In this document: positions 1-5,887 of the stretch, piece after piece
Numbering within the stretch: the first letter of the stretch is position 1
Layout: the number at the start of each line of letters is the position of its first letter
NCBI GenBank assembly: GCA_021639925.1
Contig: JAJXEL010000118.1
Span: 1-6,245 of the forward strand
DNA from: Alphaproteobacteria bacterium
Lineage (GTDB): Bacteria; Pseudomonadota; Alphaproteobacteria; CAAGCB01; CAG-977
Direction: 5' to 3'
Length of the DNA: 6,245 bases
Position numbers and translations under genes: made by a program
The notes under the pieces: generated by a model
The model's input: the letters and a program-made list of their open reading frames with translations, nothing else
What the model was told of the DNA's origin: nothing
The model's database searches: none

Positions 1-460
1 CAGCCCGCCCGGCCGCCATTTGCGCGGCCGTCCGCCCGCCGTAAACCGGCGCGAAAGGATCCGCCCCGCGCTTTAACAGCAGTTTCGCAATATCGTCATA
101 CCCTCTTAAAACCGCATCGGCCAAAGCTTCATCAAGCGTTTTTGCTCCGGCGGACAGCAAAAAACGCACATTGTCCGCGCGTCCGTGCGCCGCCGCGCCG
201 ATCAGCGCCGCATTTAAATCCCCGCCGCAATGGCGGCATAAATACCGTACCGTCCGAACAGAAGCGAACGATGACGCCGACACGACCGCCCAATCATCGC
301 GCGCGCCAGCCCGTACCAGGCATTTAACCAAAGGCAAAAGCCCCAGTTCCGCGGCGTTGCGCAAAGCCCCTTTTAAATCTTCAACGGAATTATCATGCTT
401 CAGCGCCCTTTTCAACGCCGGCAGATCGTTATTTTTCACCGCTTCAAAAATCAGGCTCAT
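1..460 (-). CDS. Ankyrin-repeat protein, N-terminal part (runs off the left edge)
   Basis: Reading the minus strand from the ATG at 460-458 gives 153 open codons with no stop before the window edge, so the C-terminus is missing. The protein starts MSLIFEAVKNNDLPALKRAL. It is built from roughly 33-residue ankyrin units: about residues 3-25, 31-54 (AAELGLLPLVKCLVRAGA), a degenerate unit at 58-80, 83-107 (GAAAHGRADNVRFLLSAGA), 110-135 (AVLRGYDDIAKLLLKRGADP), and the start of another at 141 (GGRTAAQMAA). The helix-turn-helix pattern ending in LL..GA is diagnostic of the fold. There is no signal peptide, so it should be cytoplasmic. Ankyrin repeats bind protein partners, and the partner cannot be told from sequence. 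An AAGG ribosome-binding site lies at 472-469. The gene is divergent from the redox/metal operon and shares its 106-bp intergenic region. Confidence 0.88.
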   Translation of the reverse strand, partial: MSLIFEAVKNNDLPALKRALKHDNSVEDLKGALRNAAELGLLPLVKCLVRAGARDDWAVVSASSFASVRTVRYLCRHCGGDLNAALIGAAAHGRADNVRFLLSAGAKTLDEALADAVLRGYDDIAKLLLKRGADPFAPVYGGRTAAQMAAGRA

Positions 461-480
461 TCTTTTTTCCTTAAAGCAAT

Positions 481-498
481 TCAATAAAAAAATATTGA
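481..498. repeat. Short inverted repeat TCAATA-N6-TATTGA
   Basis: TCAATA at 481-486 and TATTGA at 493-498 are perfect 6-bp arms around six A residues. The right arm overlaps the first four bases of the -35 hexamer (495-500) of the operon promoter. The left arm ends 9 bp from the ankyrin gene's AAGG site. It could be a second operator or only a chance feature of AT-rich promoter DNA. Confidence 0.35.
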
Positions 499-525
499 CT
501 TAAAGTTAACATTAAGATTTAGACT
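495..525 (+). promoter_or_regulatory. MerR/SoxR-type promoter with operator in a 19-bp spacer
   Basis: The -35 is TTGACT (495-500) and the -10 is TAGACT (520-525), separated by 19 bp. That is longer than the usual 17 and typical of promoters activated by MerR-family regulators. The spacer region carries an 18-bp dyad at 499-516, CTTAAAGTTAACATTAAG, which matches its own reverse complement at 16 of 18 positions and is centred on GTTAAC. From memory, the E. coli soxS promoter has the same layout: 19-bp spacer, AAGTTAAC core, a -10 ending in ACT. The transcript would start about 30 bp before the aldo/keto reductase ATG and probably cover the whole operon. No regulator gene is in the window, so the inducer (redox, metal or electrophile) is unknown. 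Confidence 0.7.
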
Positions 526-566
526 CCAAGAATCGTAACGTCAACACATAAAAAGGGGAACGTTTA

Positions 567-1799
567 ATGGACAGACGTGAATTTTTAAAAACCAACGCAA
601 CCATCGCCGCCGCAGCCGTTATCGGGACATTGCCTTCTTTTCCGGCCGCCGCGCAGGAACATAACGTAACGACGCGCGGCCACAATCAAAAACAGGTTTC
701 CCTGCTGGGGTTCGGGTGTATGCGCCTGCCGATGAAAAACGGCGAAGTCGACATGGAATTAACGCAGGAACTGTTTGATTATGCCGTCCGGCACGGCGTT
801 AATTATTTTGACACGGCCTGGCCTTATCTGGGCGGAAAATCCGAAACGGCGACCGGGGCTTTATTAAAAAAGTATCCGCGCGAAAGTTTTTATCTGGCAG
901 ACAAATGCCCGACCTGGCTGATCGAATCCCCTGACGACGTTGATCGTATCTTTGACGAACAGCTGAAAAAATGCCAGGTGGATTACTTCGATTATTATCT
1001 TGTCCATTCTTTGGACGAAGCGCGTTACGCCAACGCTCTTAAACACGATGTTTACGGCAGGCTGGCAAAGAAAAAAGAAGAAGGAAAAATCAAAAACCTG
1101 GGGTTTTCTTTTCATGACACGCCGGACGTTTTGGAAAAAATCCTGAATAATCACAAATGGGATTTCGTCCAGCTGCAAATCAATTATGTCGACTGGACAC
1201 TGCAAAACGCCAAACGTCAATATGAATTGGCCGTACAACACAATCTGCCCGTTATCGTCATGGAACCGCTGCGCGGCGGCAATCTGGCCATATTGAACGA
1301 AAACGCCGTAAAAGTATTAAAAACGGCGGATCCCGACGTTTCCGCCGCATCATGGGGATTGCGCTACGTCGCTTCGCTGCCCAACGTTTTAACGGTTTTA
1401 AGCGGTATGAATGTCATGGATCATTTAAAAGACAATATTTCTGCTTTGACGGATTTTCGTCCTTTGACGGACAAAGAACGCGAAACGCTGGAACGCGCCC
1501 GCCAGATTTACATGTCCGCCGGGGCTATTCCCTGTACGGGCTGCGATTACTGCAAAGACTGTCCGATGGGAATTCCCATTTCGGCAATGTTCGCAGCGTA
1601 CAACACTTATAAAACAACGGACAAGGACAGAAGGAACCTTGTTTTCGCACGTAATTACAAACTGGCGGCGCCGGCCGGAAACACGCCGGACAAATGTATT
1701 GAATGCGGCCTGTGCGAACAACATTGCCCGCAGCATCTGCCCATTCGCGAAAAATTAAAAGAAATCGCGGCGTTATACAAAGAAACTTCACAGGGTTAG
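567..1799 (+). CDS. Tat-exported aldo/keto reductase with two 4Fe-4S motifs
   Basis: This 410-aa protein starts with a twin-arginine signal: DRREFLK at residues 2-8, an Ala-rich hydrophobic stretch, and a likely cleavage site after PAAA (residue 29). The mature part should therefore be folded and cofactor-loaded before export to the periplasm. Residues about 45-310 form the aldo/keto reductase barrel, with LGFGCMRLP at 47-55 and an apparently complete catalytic tetrad: Asp82 (YFDTA), Tyr87 (WPYLGG), Lys113 (ADKCP) and His147 (YYLVHS). The C-terminal extension has two cluster motifs, C323-x2-C326-x2-C329-x2-C332P and C377-x2-C380-x2-C383-x3-C387P. This architecture matches the ferredoxin-tailed aldo/keto reductases of COG1453; the substrate is unknown. 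An AGGGGA site at 554-559 fits the ATG at 567. It is first in the operon, 3 bp ahead of the membrane polyferredoxin gene, which suggests that the two exchange electrons. Confidence 0.9.
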   Translation: MDRREFLKTNATIAAAAVIGTLPSFPAAAQEHNVTTRGHNQKQVSLLGFGCMRLPMKNGEVDMELTQELFDYAVRHGVNYFDTAWPYLGGKSETATGALLKKYPRESFYLADKCPTWLIESPDDVDRIFDEQLKKCQVDYFDYYLVHSLDEARYANALKHDVYGRLAKKKEEGKIKNLGFSFHDTPDVLEKILNNHKWDFVQLQINYVDWTLQNAKRQYELAVQHNLPVIVMEPLRGGNLAILNENAVKVLKTADPDVSAASWGLRYVASLPNVLTVLSGMNVMDHLKDNISALTDFRPLTDKERETLERARQIYMSAGAIPCTGCDYCKDCPMGIPISAMFAAYNTYKTTDKDRRNLVFARNYKLAAPAGNTPDKCIECGLCEQHCPQHLPIREKLKEIAALYKETSQG

Positions 1800-1802
1800 A
1801 CA

Positions 1803-2210
1803 ATGAAAAAGAAAAAAATTCCTTTGCTTTACCCGCTGCGCCTGACGGCGGCCGGCGTCGTGTTCGCGGCCGTCTGTCTGACGTTCGCCGGATTTCAGGA
1901 ATTTGCCCCGTCGGTTAAAATCCAGCTGTTGGCCGCCTGGGACAGAAACGCTTTTACCGTCGCCGGGCTGATTTTGCTTTTAACGGTTTTATTCGGCCGG
2001 TTTTATTGTTCCGTTATTTGTCCTTTCGGTATTTTGCAGGACATAATCGCCTTTTTGGCGCGGCGGAAATCAAAACCGGACGCTAACCGGGCAAAACTGC
2101 GCTATGCCATCGCGGGGTTCGTTCTGGCGGCGGCAGGCGCGGGCAGCATTGCCGCGGCCGCCTGGCTTGATCCGTATTCTAATTTCGGGCGAATCGCCGC
2201 CTTTTTGTAA
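1803..2210 (+). CDS. N-terminal membrane fragment of the NapH-like protein
   Basis: This is the product expected if translation ends at the TAA: 135 aa. It has a basic MKKKK start and hydrophobic helices at about residues 14-32, 50-66 and 100-120. The first CxxxCP motif, FYCSVICPFG (Cys69, Cys73), directly follows the second helix, as in NapH/NosR-type membrane proteins. WLDPYSNFGR at 121-130 matches the conserved segment that in NapH-like proteins leads into the next helix, which is cut off here. An odd number of helices and loss of the partner CxxxCP and all ferredoxin motifs make a working electron carrier unlikely. An AGGG site at 1792-1795, inside the end of the upstream gene, supports the ATG at 1803. 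Confidence 0.6.
   Translation: MKKKKIPLLYPLRLTAAGVVFAAVCLTFAGFQEFAPSVKIQLLAAWDRNAFTVAGLILLLTVLFGRFYCSVICPFGILQDIIAFLARRKSKPDANRAKLRYAIAGFVLAAAGAGSIAAAAWLDPYSNFGRIAAFL
2208..2210 (+). other. In-frame ochre stop inside the polyferredoxin gene
   Basis: The codon run is GCC TTT TTG TAA AAC CCG, within a conserved membrane region. TAA is neither the selenocysteine (TGA) nor the pyrrolysine (TAG) codon, and TAA ends other genes here, so recoding by those routes is excluded. One base change would restore a sense codon, for example TAT/TAC (Tyr), CAA (Gln) or TTA (Leu). Confidence 0.8.
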
Positions 2211-2315
2211 AACCCGCGTTACAGCGCCGGCGGAATAATCTTTGCCCTGATTATATTTCTGGCTGTCTGGAAAAAACGCGTTTTCTGCACTTCCGTCTGT
2301 CCCGTCGGCACAATC

Positions 2316-3125
2316 TTGGGCGTGTGCGCAAAAATCAGCCCGTTTAAAATGCGTTTGTCCGACAAATGCGTCAAATGCGGCAAATGCGTTTCCGTCTGCC
2401 CGTCCGGCTGTATTTCTCCGGAACAAAAGGCTTTGGATAACGAACGCTGCGTCAGGTGTTTAAAATGTACGGCCGTCTGCCCGGTCAAAGCCGTCGGTTT
2501 TAAAAAACGGGAAGCCGCCGCGGCAAAAACGGACATGTCCCGCCGCGGTTTTTTAACGGGAACGTTTACCACGGCGGCGGCTGTCGGCGCAGGCGTCGTT
2601 TTTGCCGGGCACATCAACGCGCGGGCCGGACAATCCGACGCGCAAAGGCCGATTTGCCCGCCCGGCGCGGCGACTCCGGAAGAATTTGCGGCGAAATGCA
2701 CAAACTGCCAGCTGTGCGTTTCAGCCTGCAAAGGAAAAGTCCTGCGCCCGAAATCCCAAAATTATGAAACGGTTCATTTGGAATACGGCGACAATTACTG
2801 TTTATACGAATGCAACGCCTGTTCCAATGTCTGCCCGACAGGGGCGATTTTACCGCTTTCTTTGCCAGAAAAACAAAGGCGCAGAATTGCCATGGCTCAA
2901 TTTTTCCGGGACAAATGCGTCGGGTGCGGATTATGCGCCGGCAAATGCCCGCAGGGGGCCGTTGAAATCAAACAAATCGACGGTAAACGCAAAGCCGTTT
3001 TATCCGCGCAATACTGCATCGGCTGCGGAGCGTGCGTTGCGGCCTGTCCTCTGCCGCAAAAAGCAGTCCGCGTCGTGCCCGTCGTTATTCAAAGCACCGC
3101 ATCAAAAACCAGAACAGGAGAATAA
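2316..3125 (+). CDS. C-terminal polyferredoxin fragment (six 4Fe-4S motifs, internal Tat motif)
   Basis: This is the part after the stop, taken from the first possible in-frame start (TTG at 2316). Neither this TTG nor the ATGs at 2349 and 2535 has a clear ribosome-binding site, so independent translation is doubtful. Numbered on the undivided protein, two classical motifs come first: C189/192/195/199 and C216/219/222/226. Then a twin-arginine segment, MSRRGFLTG with Arg247-Arg248, is followed by a hydrophobic run to about residue 270. Four further motifs follow: C299/302/305/309 (no Pro), C333/337/340/344 (first spacing x3), C372/375/378/382 and C405/408/411/415. The two-cluster part resembles the NapH tail and the rest resembles Tat-dependent NapG. 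The expected topology is a cytoplasmic first pair and four periplasmic clusters. Confidence 0.6.
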   Translation: MGVCAKISPFKMRLSDKCVKCGKCVSVCPSGCISPEQKALDNERCVRCLKCTAVCPVKAVGFKKREAAAAKTDMSRRGFLTGTFTTAAAVGAGVVFAGHINARAGQSDAQRPICPPGAATPEEFAAKCTNCQLCVSACKGKVLRPKSQNYETVHLEYGDNYCLYECNACSNVCPTGAILPLSLPEKQRRRIAMAQFFRDKCVGCGLCAGKCPQGAVEIKQIDGKRKAVLSAQYCIGCGACVAACPLPQKAVRVVPVVIQSTASKTRTGE

Positions 3126-3128
3126 AAC

Positions 3129-4055
3129 ATGCATATGGCAGACGCTTTGGTTTCCCCCGCCGTCGGCGGCGTTATGACAGTTGTTTCCGCCGGGATTTTA
3201 GGTTATTCCTTATACCGCATACGCCGCGAAAATGACAGCCGGACAGCCGCTCTGGCCGGCGTTTTGGGGGCGTTTGTATTCGCAGCCCAGATGATTAATT
3301 TTACCATTCCCGCGACGGGATCCAGCGGCCATTTGGGCGGCGCGCTGCTTTTAACCGTTTTACTCAAACCGTTTCGCGCCTTTACGGTTATGGCGGCAAT
3401 CCTGCTGCTTCAGGCGCTTTTATTTGCCGACGGCGGGCTTTTGGCATACGGCTGCAACGTTTTTAATATGGCTTTTTTCGCCTGTTTTATCGCATACCCG
3501 TTGATTTTCAAGCCCTTAACGGCCAAAGGATTTAATAAAAAAAGACTGATGGCCGCCAGTATTTTATCTGCCCTGGCCGGCGTCGAGCTGGGCGCTTTAA
3601 GCGTTGTCGCGGAAACGTTCTGTTCCGGCGTAACGCAGTTACCTTTGGGCGTTTTCGCAGCCTTGATGCTGCCGATTCATCTGGCGATCGGGTTGGTTGA
3701 AGGAGCAGCGAGCGGATTAATTCTGGCCTTTTTATATCAATACCGTCCCGAATTGTTTGAAGAAAACAAACAAAGCGCCGAACCAAAGGCCTGTTTCGGG
3801 CTGGGACTGGCAGCGTTAATAACCGGCGGCGCATTGTCTTTAACGGCTTCCGAACTGCCCGACGGATTGGAATGGAGTATTTTAAAAACGGCCGGAGAAA
3901 CTTTTGAACTGCCGGCCTCTCTTCAAGCCGTTTTCGCAGATTACAGCATCGCGGACAGTACGGCTCTGGCAGGCATTGCCGGCGTCGTCATTACGGCAGC
4001 CGTCATATTCGCCCTGATTAAGATAACCGGCAAAAGAAAGGCGCAGTCGGCTTGA
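3129..4055 (+). CDS. cbiM: ECF nickel/cobalt transporter substrate-binding membrane subunit with PDGLE domain
   Basis: This 308-aa integral membrane protein is the metal-binding (S) component of a CbiMQO-type importer in the inner membrane. The N-terminus MHMADALVSP is the family hallmark: in the solved NikM structure the N-terminal amine, His2 and a later histidine hold Ni2+. Here the later one is probably His68 in the conserved TGSSGHLGG. About six hydrophobic helices fill residues 10-205. A linker (EENKQSAEPKA) leads to a C-terminal unit with a helix at about 221-238, the motif ELPDGLEW (PDGLE at 244-248), and a last helix at about 280-297. This PDGLE unit takes the place of the separate CbiN/NikN subunit, and no cbiN is present. 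AGGAG at 3116-3120 lies 8 nt before the ATG at 3129, favouring it over the ATG at 3135, and the mature start needs His2. Nickel versus cobalt cannot be decided. Confidence 0.92.
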   Translation: MHMADALVSPAVGGVMTVVSAGILGYSLYRIRRENDSRTAALAGVLGAFVFAAQMINFTIPATGSSGHLGGALLLTVLLKPFRAFTVMAAILLLQALLFADGGLLAYGCNVFNMAFFACFIAYPLIFKPLTAKGFNKKRLMAASILSALAGVELGALSVVAETFCSGVTQLPLGVFAALMLPIHLAIGLVEGAASGLILAFLYQYRPELFEENKQSAEPKACFGLGLAALITGGALSLTASELPDGLEWSILKTAGETFELPASLQAVFADYSIADSTALAGIAGVVITAAVIFALIKITGKRKAQSA

Positions 4056-4693
4056 TTTCACCTTTTTCCAAACTGGTTTTCACAGTGTCATACCTGATCA
4101 GCGTCGCCGGGCTGCCGCCGGACGCGCTGTCTGCCGTCTGTGTTTTTGCTTTTTTCCCCATGGTGGCTTTGATTAAAGTCAGAATCCCCGCGCGTCTGTG
4201 CGTTCCGGTCATTACGCCTGTTTTCTGTCTGGCGGCGGGAAATCTGTTCTTTGCGCCGCCGGTTTTCGCGGCGGTCCTGTTGCTGAAAGCCGCCGCCTGC
4301 TGTCTGGCCGCCCTGATTTTTGCGTCCACAACCCGCATAGAAAACGTTCTGGCTGTCTTAAATACTTTGAAATGCCCGCGTTTTTTCATATTTCAGCTGT
4401 TTTTCATCTGCCGGTATCTGGACCTGATTTCATACGAAGCCATTAATCTGAAACGGGCTTTTCAACTGCGGGCGCGGCGCAATATCCCTAAAATCGGGGA
4501 ATGGAAATATCTGGCGGGAAATTTATTGCTGCGCTGTCTGGACCGCGCGGACAGAATACATCAGGCAATGAGCTGCCGGAATTTTAATATTCGGACGGCG
4601 CCGTTTCCTTCGGCCCGCATTTGTTTTAAAGATATTGTTTTTTCCTTGTGCGCCGTTTTCTTCTGCCTGAGCCTCAGAAAGGGGTTGTTATGA
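4052..4693 (+). CDS. cbiQ: ECF transporter coupling subunit CbiQ (EcfT family)
   Basis: A 213-aa membrane protein with hydrophobic segments at about residues 8-40, 48-68, 70-92, 112-127 and 194-208. CbiQ/EcfT links the metal-binding CbiM to the ATPase pair through two cytoplasmic coupling helices, each normally carrying an Ala-Arg-Gly signature. Here the corresponding places read LRARRN (140-144) and QAMSCRNF (171-178); the spacing fits but the glycines are replaced. The gene begins with TTG at 4052, overlapping the cbiM stop as TTGA, with AGAAAGG about 11 nt upstream. No closer ATG in frame would keep the conserved SPFSKL start, so translational coupling to cbiM is likely. The end overlaps the cbiO start. 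Position between cbiM and cbiO confirms the assignment, as sequence conservation in this family is low. Confidence 0.85.
   Translation: MISPFSKLVFTVSYLISVAGLPPDALSAVCVFAFFPMVALIKVRIPARLCVPVITPVFCLAAGNLFFAPPVFAAVLLLKAAACCLAALIFASTTRIENVLAVLNTLKCPRFFIFQLFFICRYLDLISYEAINLKRAFQLRARRNIPKIGEWKYLAGNLLLRCLDRADRIHQAMSCRNFNIRTAPFPSARICFKDIVFSLCAVFFCLSLRKGLL
4678..4684 (+). promoter_or_regulatory. Ribosome-binding site deciding the cbiO start
   Basis: AAAGGGG ends 5 nt before the ATG at 4690. It supports that start over an in-frame GTG at 4648, which has no such site and would add 14 residues unlike any ABC ATPase N-terminus. Confidence 0.7.
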
Positions 4694-5352
4694 TTACGCT
4701 GCAGGGAATCTGCCTGACTTACCCGACAGGCCGCAAAGCCCTGTCTGACGTTACTCTGACGCTGCGGCCGGGTGCGAAAACCGCTTTGCTGGGGGCAAAC
4801 GGGGCGGGCAAATCGACTCTGCTGGCCGTCCTGGCCGGATTGATCCGCCCCGACAGCGGCAATATCAGCGGATTAACCGGCCGGACAGGTTTTGTTTTCC
4901 AAAATCCGGACGATCAGCTGTTTATGCCGACAGTCGCCGACGACATTCGTTTCGGTCTGATTAATGCCGGTTTAAACGAACCGGAAATCGAATCAGAGAC
5001 AGCAGCCGTTTTAAAACAATTCCGTATTTCCCATTTAAAAGACGTCCCCTGCCGCGAACTGTCCGGCGGAGAAAAAAAGCGCGCCGTTTTAGCCGGCATT
5101 TTGGCTTTAAAGCCGGACATTTTATTATTAGACGAACCGACCGGCCAGCTGGACCCCCGCGGAAAACGCGAATTTGCCGAGATTTTAAATTCGCTGCCGC
5201 AGACTTGTATCGTTGCGACGCACGATTTGATTTTGGCGCGAAAAATCTGCCGCGACGCCGTTGTTTTAGACCGCGGCGCCGTCGCTGCTGCAGGTTCTGC
5301 CGACGCCATCATAAATAATGATGACCTGTTACTGCGCTGCGGATTGAAATAA
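4690..5352 (+). CDS. cbiO: ECF nickel/cobalt transporter ATPase
   Basis: This 220-aa cytoplasmic ABC ATPase powers the CbiMQO importer. All motifs are intact: Walker A GANGAGKS at 35-42, Q-loop VFQNPDDQLF with Gln71 (a form typical of ECF-type ATPases), signature LSGGEKKR at 124-131, Walker B ILLLDE at 144-149, D-loop TGQLDP, and switch His178 in VATHD. Length is slightly short for CbiO (often 250-280 aa) because the C-terminal tail after about residue 200 is brief. Only one ATPase gene is present, so a homodimer is expected, as in other CbiMQO systems. The ATG overlaps the cbiQ stop (ATGA), which points to coupled translation. It is the last gene of the operon. Confidence 0.93.
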   Translation: MITLQGICLTYPTGRKALSDVTLTLRPGAKTALLGANGAGKSTLLAVLAGLIRPDSGNISGLTGRTGFVFQNPDDQLFMPTVADDIRFGLINAGLNEPEIESETAAVLKQFRISHLKDVPCRELSGGEKKRAVLAGILALKPDILLLDEPTGQLDPRGKREFAEILNSLPQTCIVATHDLILARKICRDAVVLDRGAVAAAGSADAIINNDDLLLRCGLK

Positions 5353-5374
5353 CAAGAAAAACTTCTTTTGTTTT
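5351..5374 (+). terminator. Possible weak terminator after cbiO
   Basis: Directly after the cbiO stop, AACAAGAA can pair imperfectly (two-base bulge) with TTCTTTTGTT across a short loop, followed by TTTT. The stem is AT-rich and weak, so termination may be inefficient or elsewhere. Confidence 0.25.
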
Positions 5375-5410
5375 ATCAACGTATTTATGGCGGGAAACGT
5401 CCTATTTTCG

Positions 5411-5439
5411 TTGACAAAGATAACAAAACATGGCAAGAT
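5411..5439 (+). promoter_or_regulatory. Candidate sigma70 promoter for the two small genes
   Basis: A consensus -35, TTGACA (5411-5416), is followed after 17 bp by CAAGAT (5434-5439), a poor -10 matching TATAAT at three positions. It lies 37 bp before the ATG at 5477 in a 124-bp gap after cbiO, so the downstream pair may be a separate transcription unit. The gap holds nothing else convincing. Confidence 0.45.
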
Positions 5440-5476
5440 TTCTTAAGGAAAAGAAGTCTTTTAAAGGTGGATAGAA

Positions 5477-5872
5477 ATGTCATCTGCAAAGGTCACATCA
5501 GGTGCGCCAGTAGGGCACACGACCTCGGTGGTAAAACTGAACGGCGTTCGCGCAGCTTCGCCGGCGTCGGTAAGCGCTTCTATTTCCGCAATCAACGACT
5601 CGACAAACATCGGTTCCGCGACAGAACAGTATTTACCCGGCGGAGAAGATGCGCCTGTATTCGTTCCCGAACAGGAATCGCAGGAGGTTGCCGTTTCTGT
5701 TCCCTTTTCGGCTTTAAACAGCGAAACGTCCGCAGAAATCCAGCTGCAATTTCAGGAAAAGGATCTTCCTTTTATTTCCGTTCAGGAATTTGAAAGGCGC
5801 GTTGAAACATACGAACGCACAATTGAAAATTCCGATGATCCTTTAAAAAAGAAAACGCAGGGATTCGGATAA
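5477..5872 (+). CDS. Unrecognised 131-aa protein upstream of a rod-like protein
   Basis: I do not recognise this family. The protein has no Cys or Trp, no signal peptide and no membrane helix. Residues 1-50 are rich in Ser, Ala, Thr and Val, resembling the low-complexity ends of exported appendage proteins. Residues 51-90 are acidic and include VPEQESQE (63-70) and VPFSALNSET. Residues 91-125 look helical and charged (SVQEFERRVETYERTIENSDDPLKKK). It is a real gene: AAGGTGG at 5464-5470 precedes the ATG by 6 nt, the frame is clean, and the next gene follows after 15 bp with its own strong site. Linkage with the rod-like protein suggests a shared role, perhaps an exported or structural partner. 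Beyond that no function can be given. Confidence 0.75.
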   Translation: MSSAKVTSGAPVGHTTSVVKLNGVRAASPASVSASISAINDSTNIGSATEQYLPGGEDAPVFVPEQESQEVAVSVPFSALNSETSAEIQLQFQEKDLPFISVQEFERRVETYERTIENSDDPLKKKTQGFG

Positions 5873-5887
5873 ACGGAGGGAATCGGA

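Larger units (their letters stand above)
1803..3125 (+). pseudogene. NapH-NapG-like membrane polyferredoxin gene interrupted by an in-frame TAA
   Basis: The stretch is one reading frame of 440 codons broken only by TAA at 2208-2210 (codon 136). Reading straight through the stop gives sensible protein at once: NPRYSAGGIIFALIIFLAVW, a fourth membrane helix, and then FCTSVCPVG, the second NapH-type CxxxCP motif. Since both sides share the frame, this is a substitution, not an indel. Known NapH/NapG-type proteins pass electrons from quinol through cytoplasmic and periplasmic 4Fe-4S clusters. The full gene would encode four helices, two clusters, an internal twin-arginine segment and four more clusters. 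The -x2-x2-x3-CP cysteines downstream are all intact, so the lesion is recent, a sequencing error, or somehow read through. Position 3 bp after the reductase gene and 3 bp before cbiM places it inside the operon. The two parts are described separately. Confidence 0.75.

Noticed and set aside
142..503. Plus-strand open frames over the left edge
   Set aside because: They are shadows of the minus-strand ankyrin gene, which has clear repeats and a ribosome-binding site.
461..566. Cobalamin riboswitch or NikR site upstream of the Ni/Co operon
   Set aside because: The 106-bp gap is too short for a B12 riboswitch and shows no such structure, and no GTATGA/TCATAC pair is present.
2208..2210. Recoding of the internal stop as selenocysteine or pyrrolysine, or an altered genetic code
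   Set aside because: The codon is TAA, not TGA or TAG, and TAA, TAG and TGA all serve as normal gene ends in this window.
2200..2210. Programmed frameshift at the T-run before the stop
   Set aside because: Both sides of the stop are in the same frame, so a shift would leave the downstream ferredoxin frame instead of reaching it.
2070..2731. Long minus-strand open frames opposite the polyferredoxin gene
   Set aside because: They show no family pattern, overlap conserved ferredoxin motifs on the other strand, and are shadow frames of GC-rich coding DNA.
4648..4689. Upstream GTG start for cbiO
   Set aside because: It has no ribosome-binding site and adds residues not seen in ABC ATPases; the ATG at 4690 has AAAGGGG and an ATGA overlap.
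5376..5414. TCAACG ... CGTTGA inverted repeat before the small-gene promoter
   Set aside because: The arms are only 6 bp and 27 bp apart with no inner pairing; this is easily chance.
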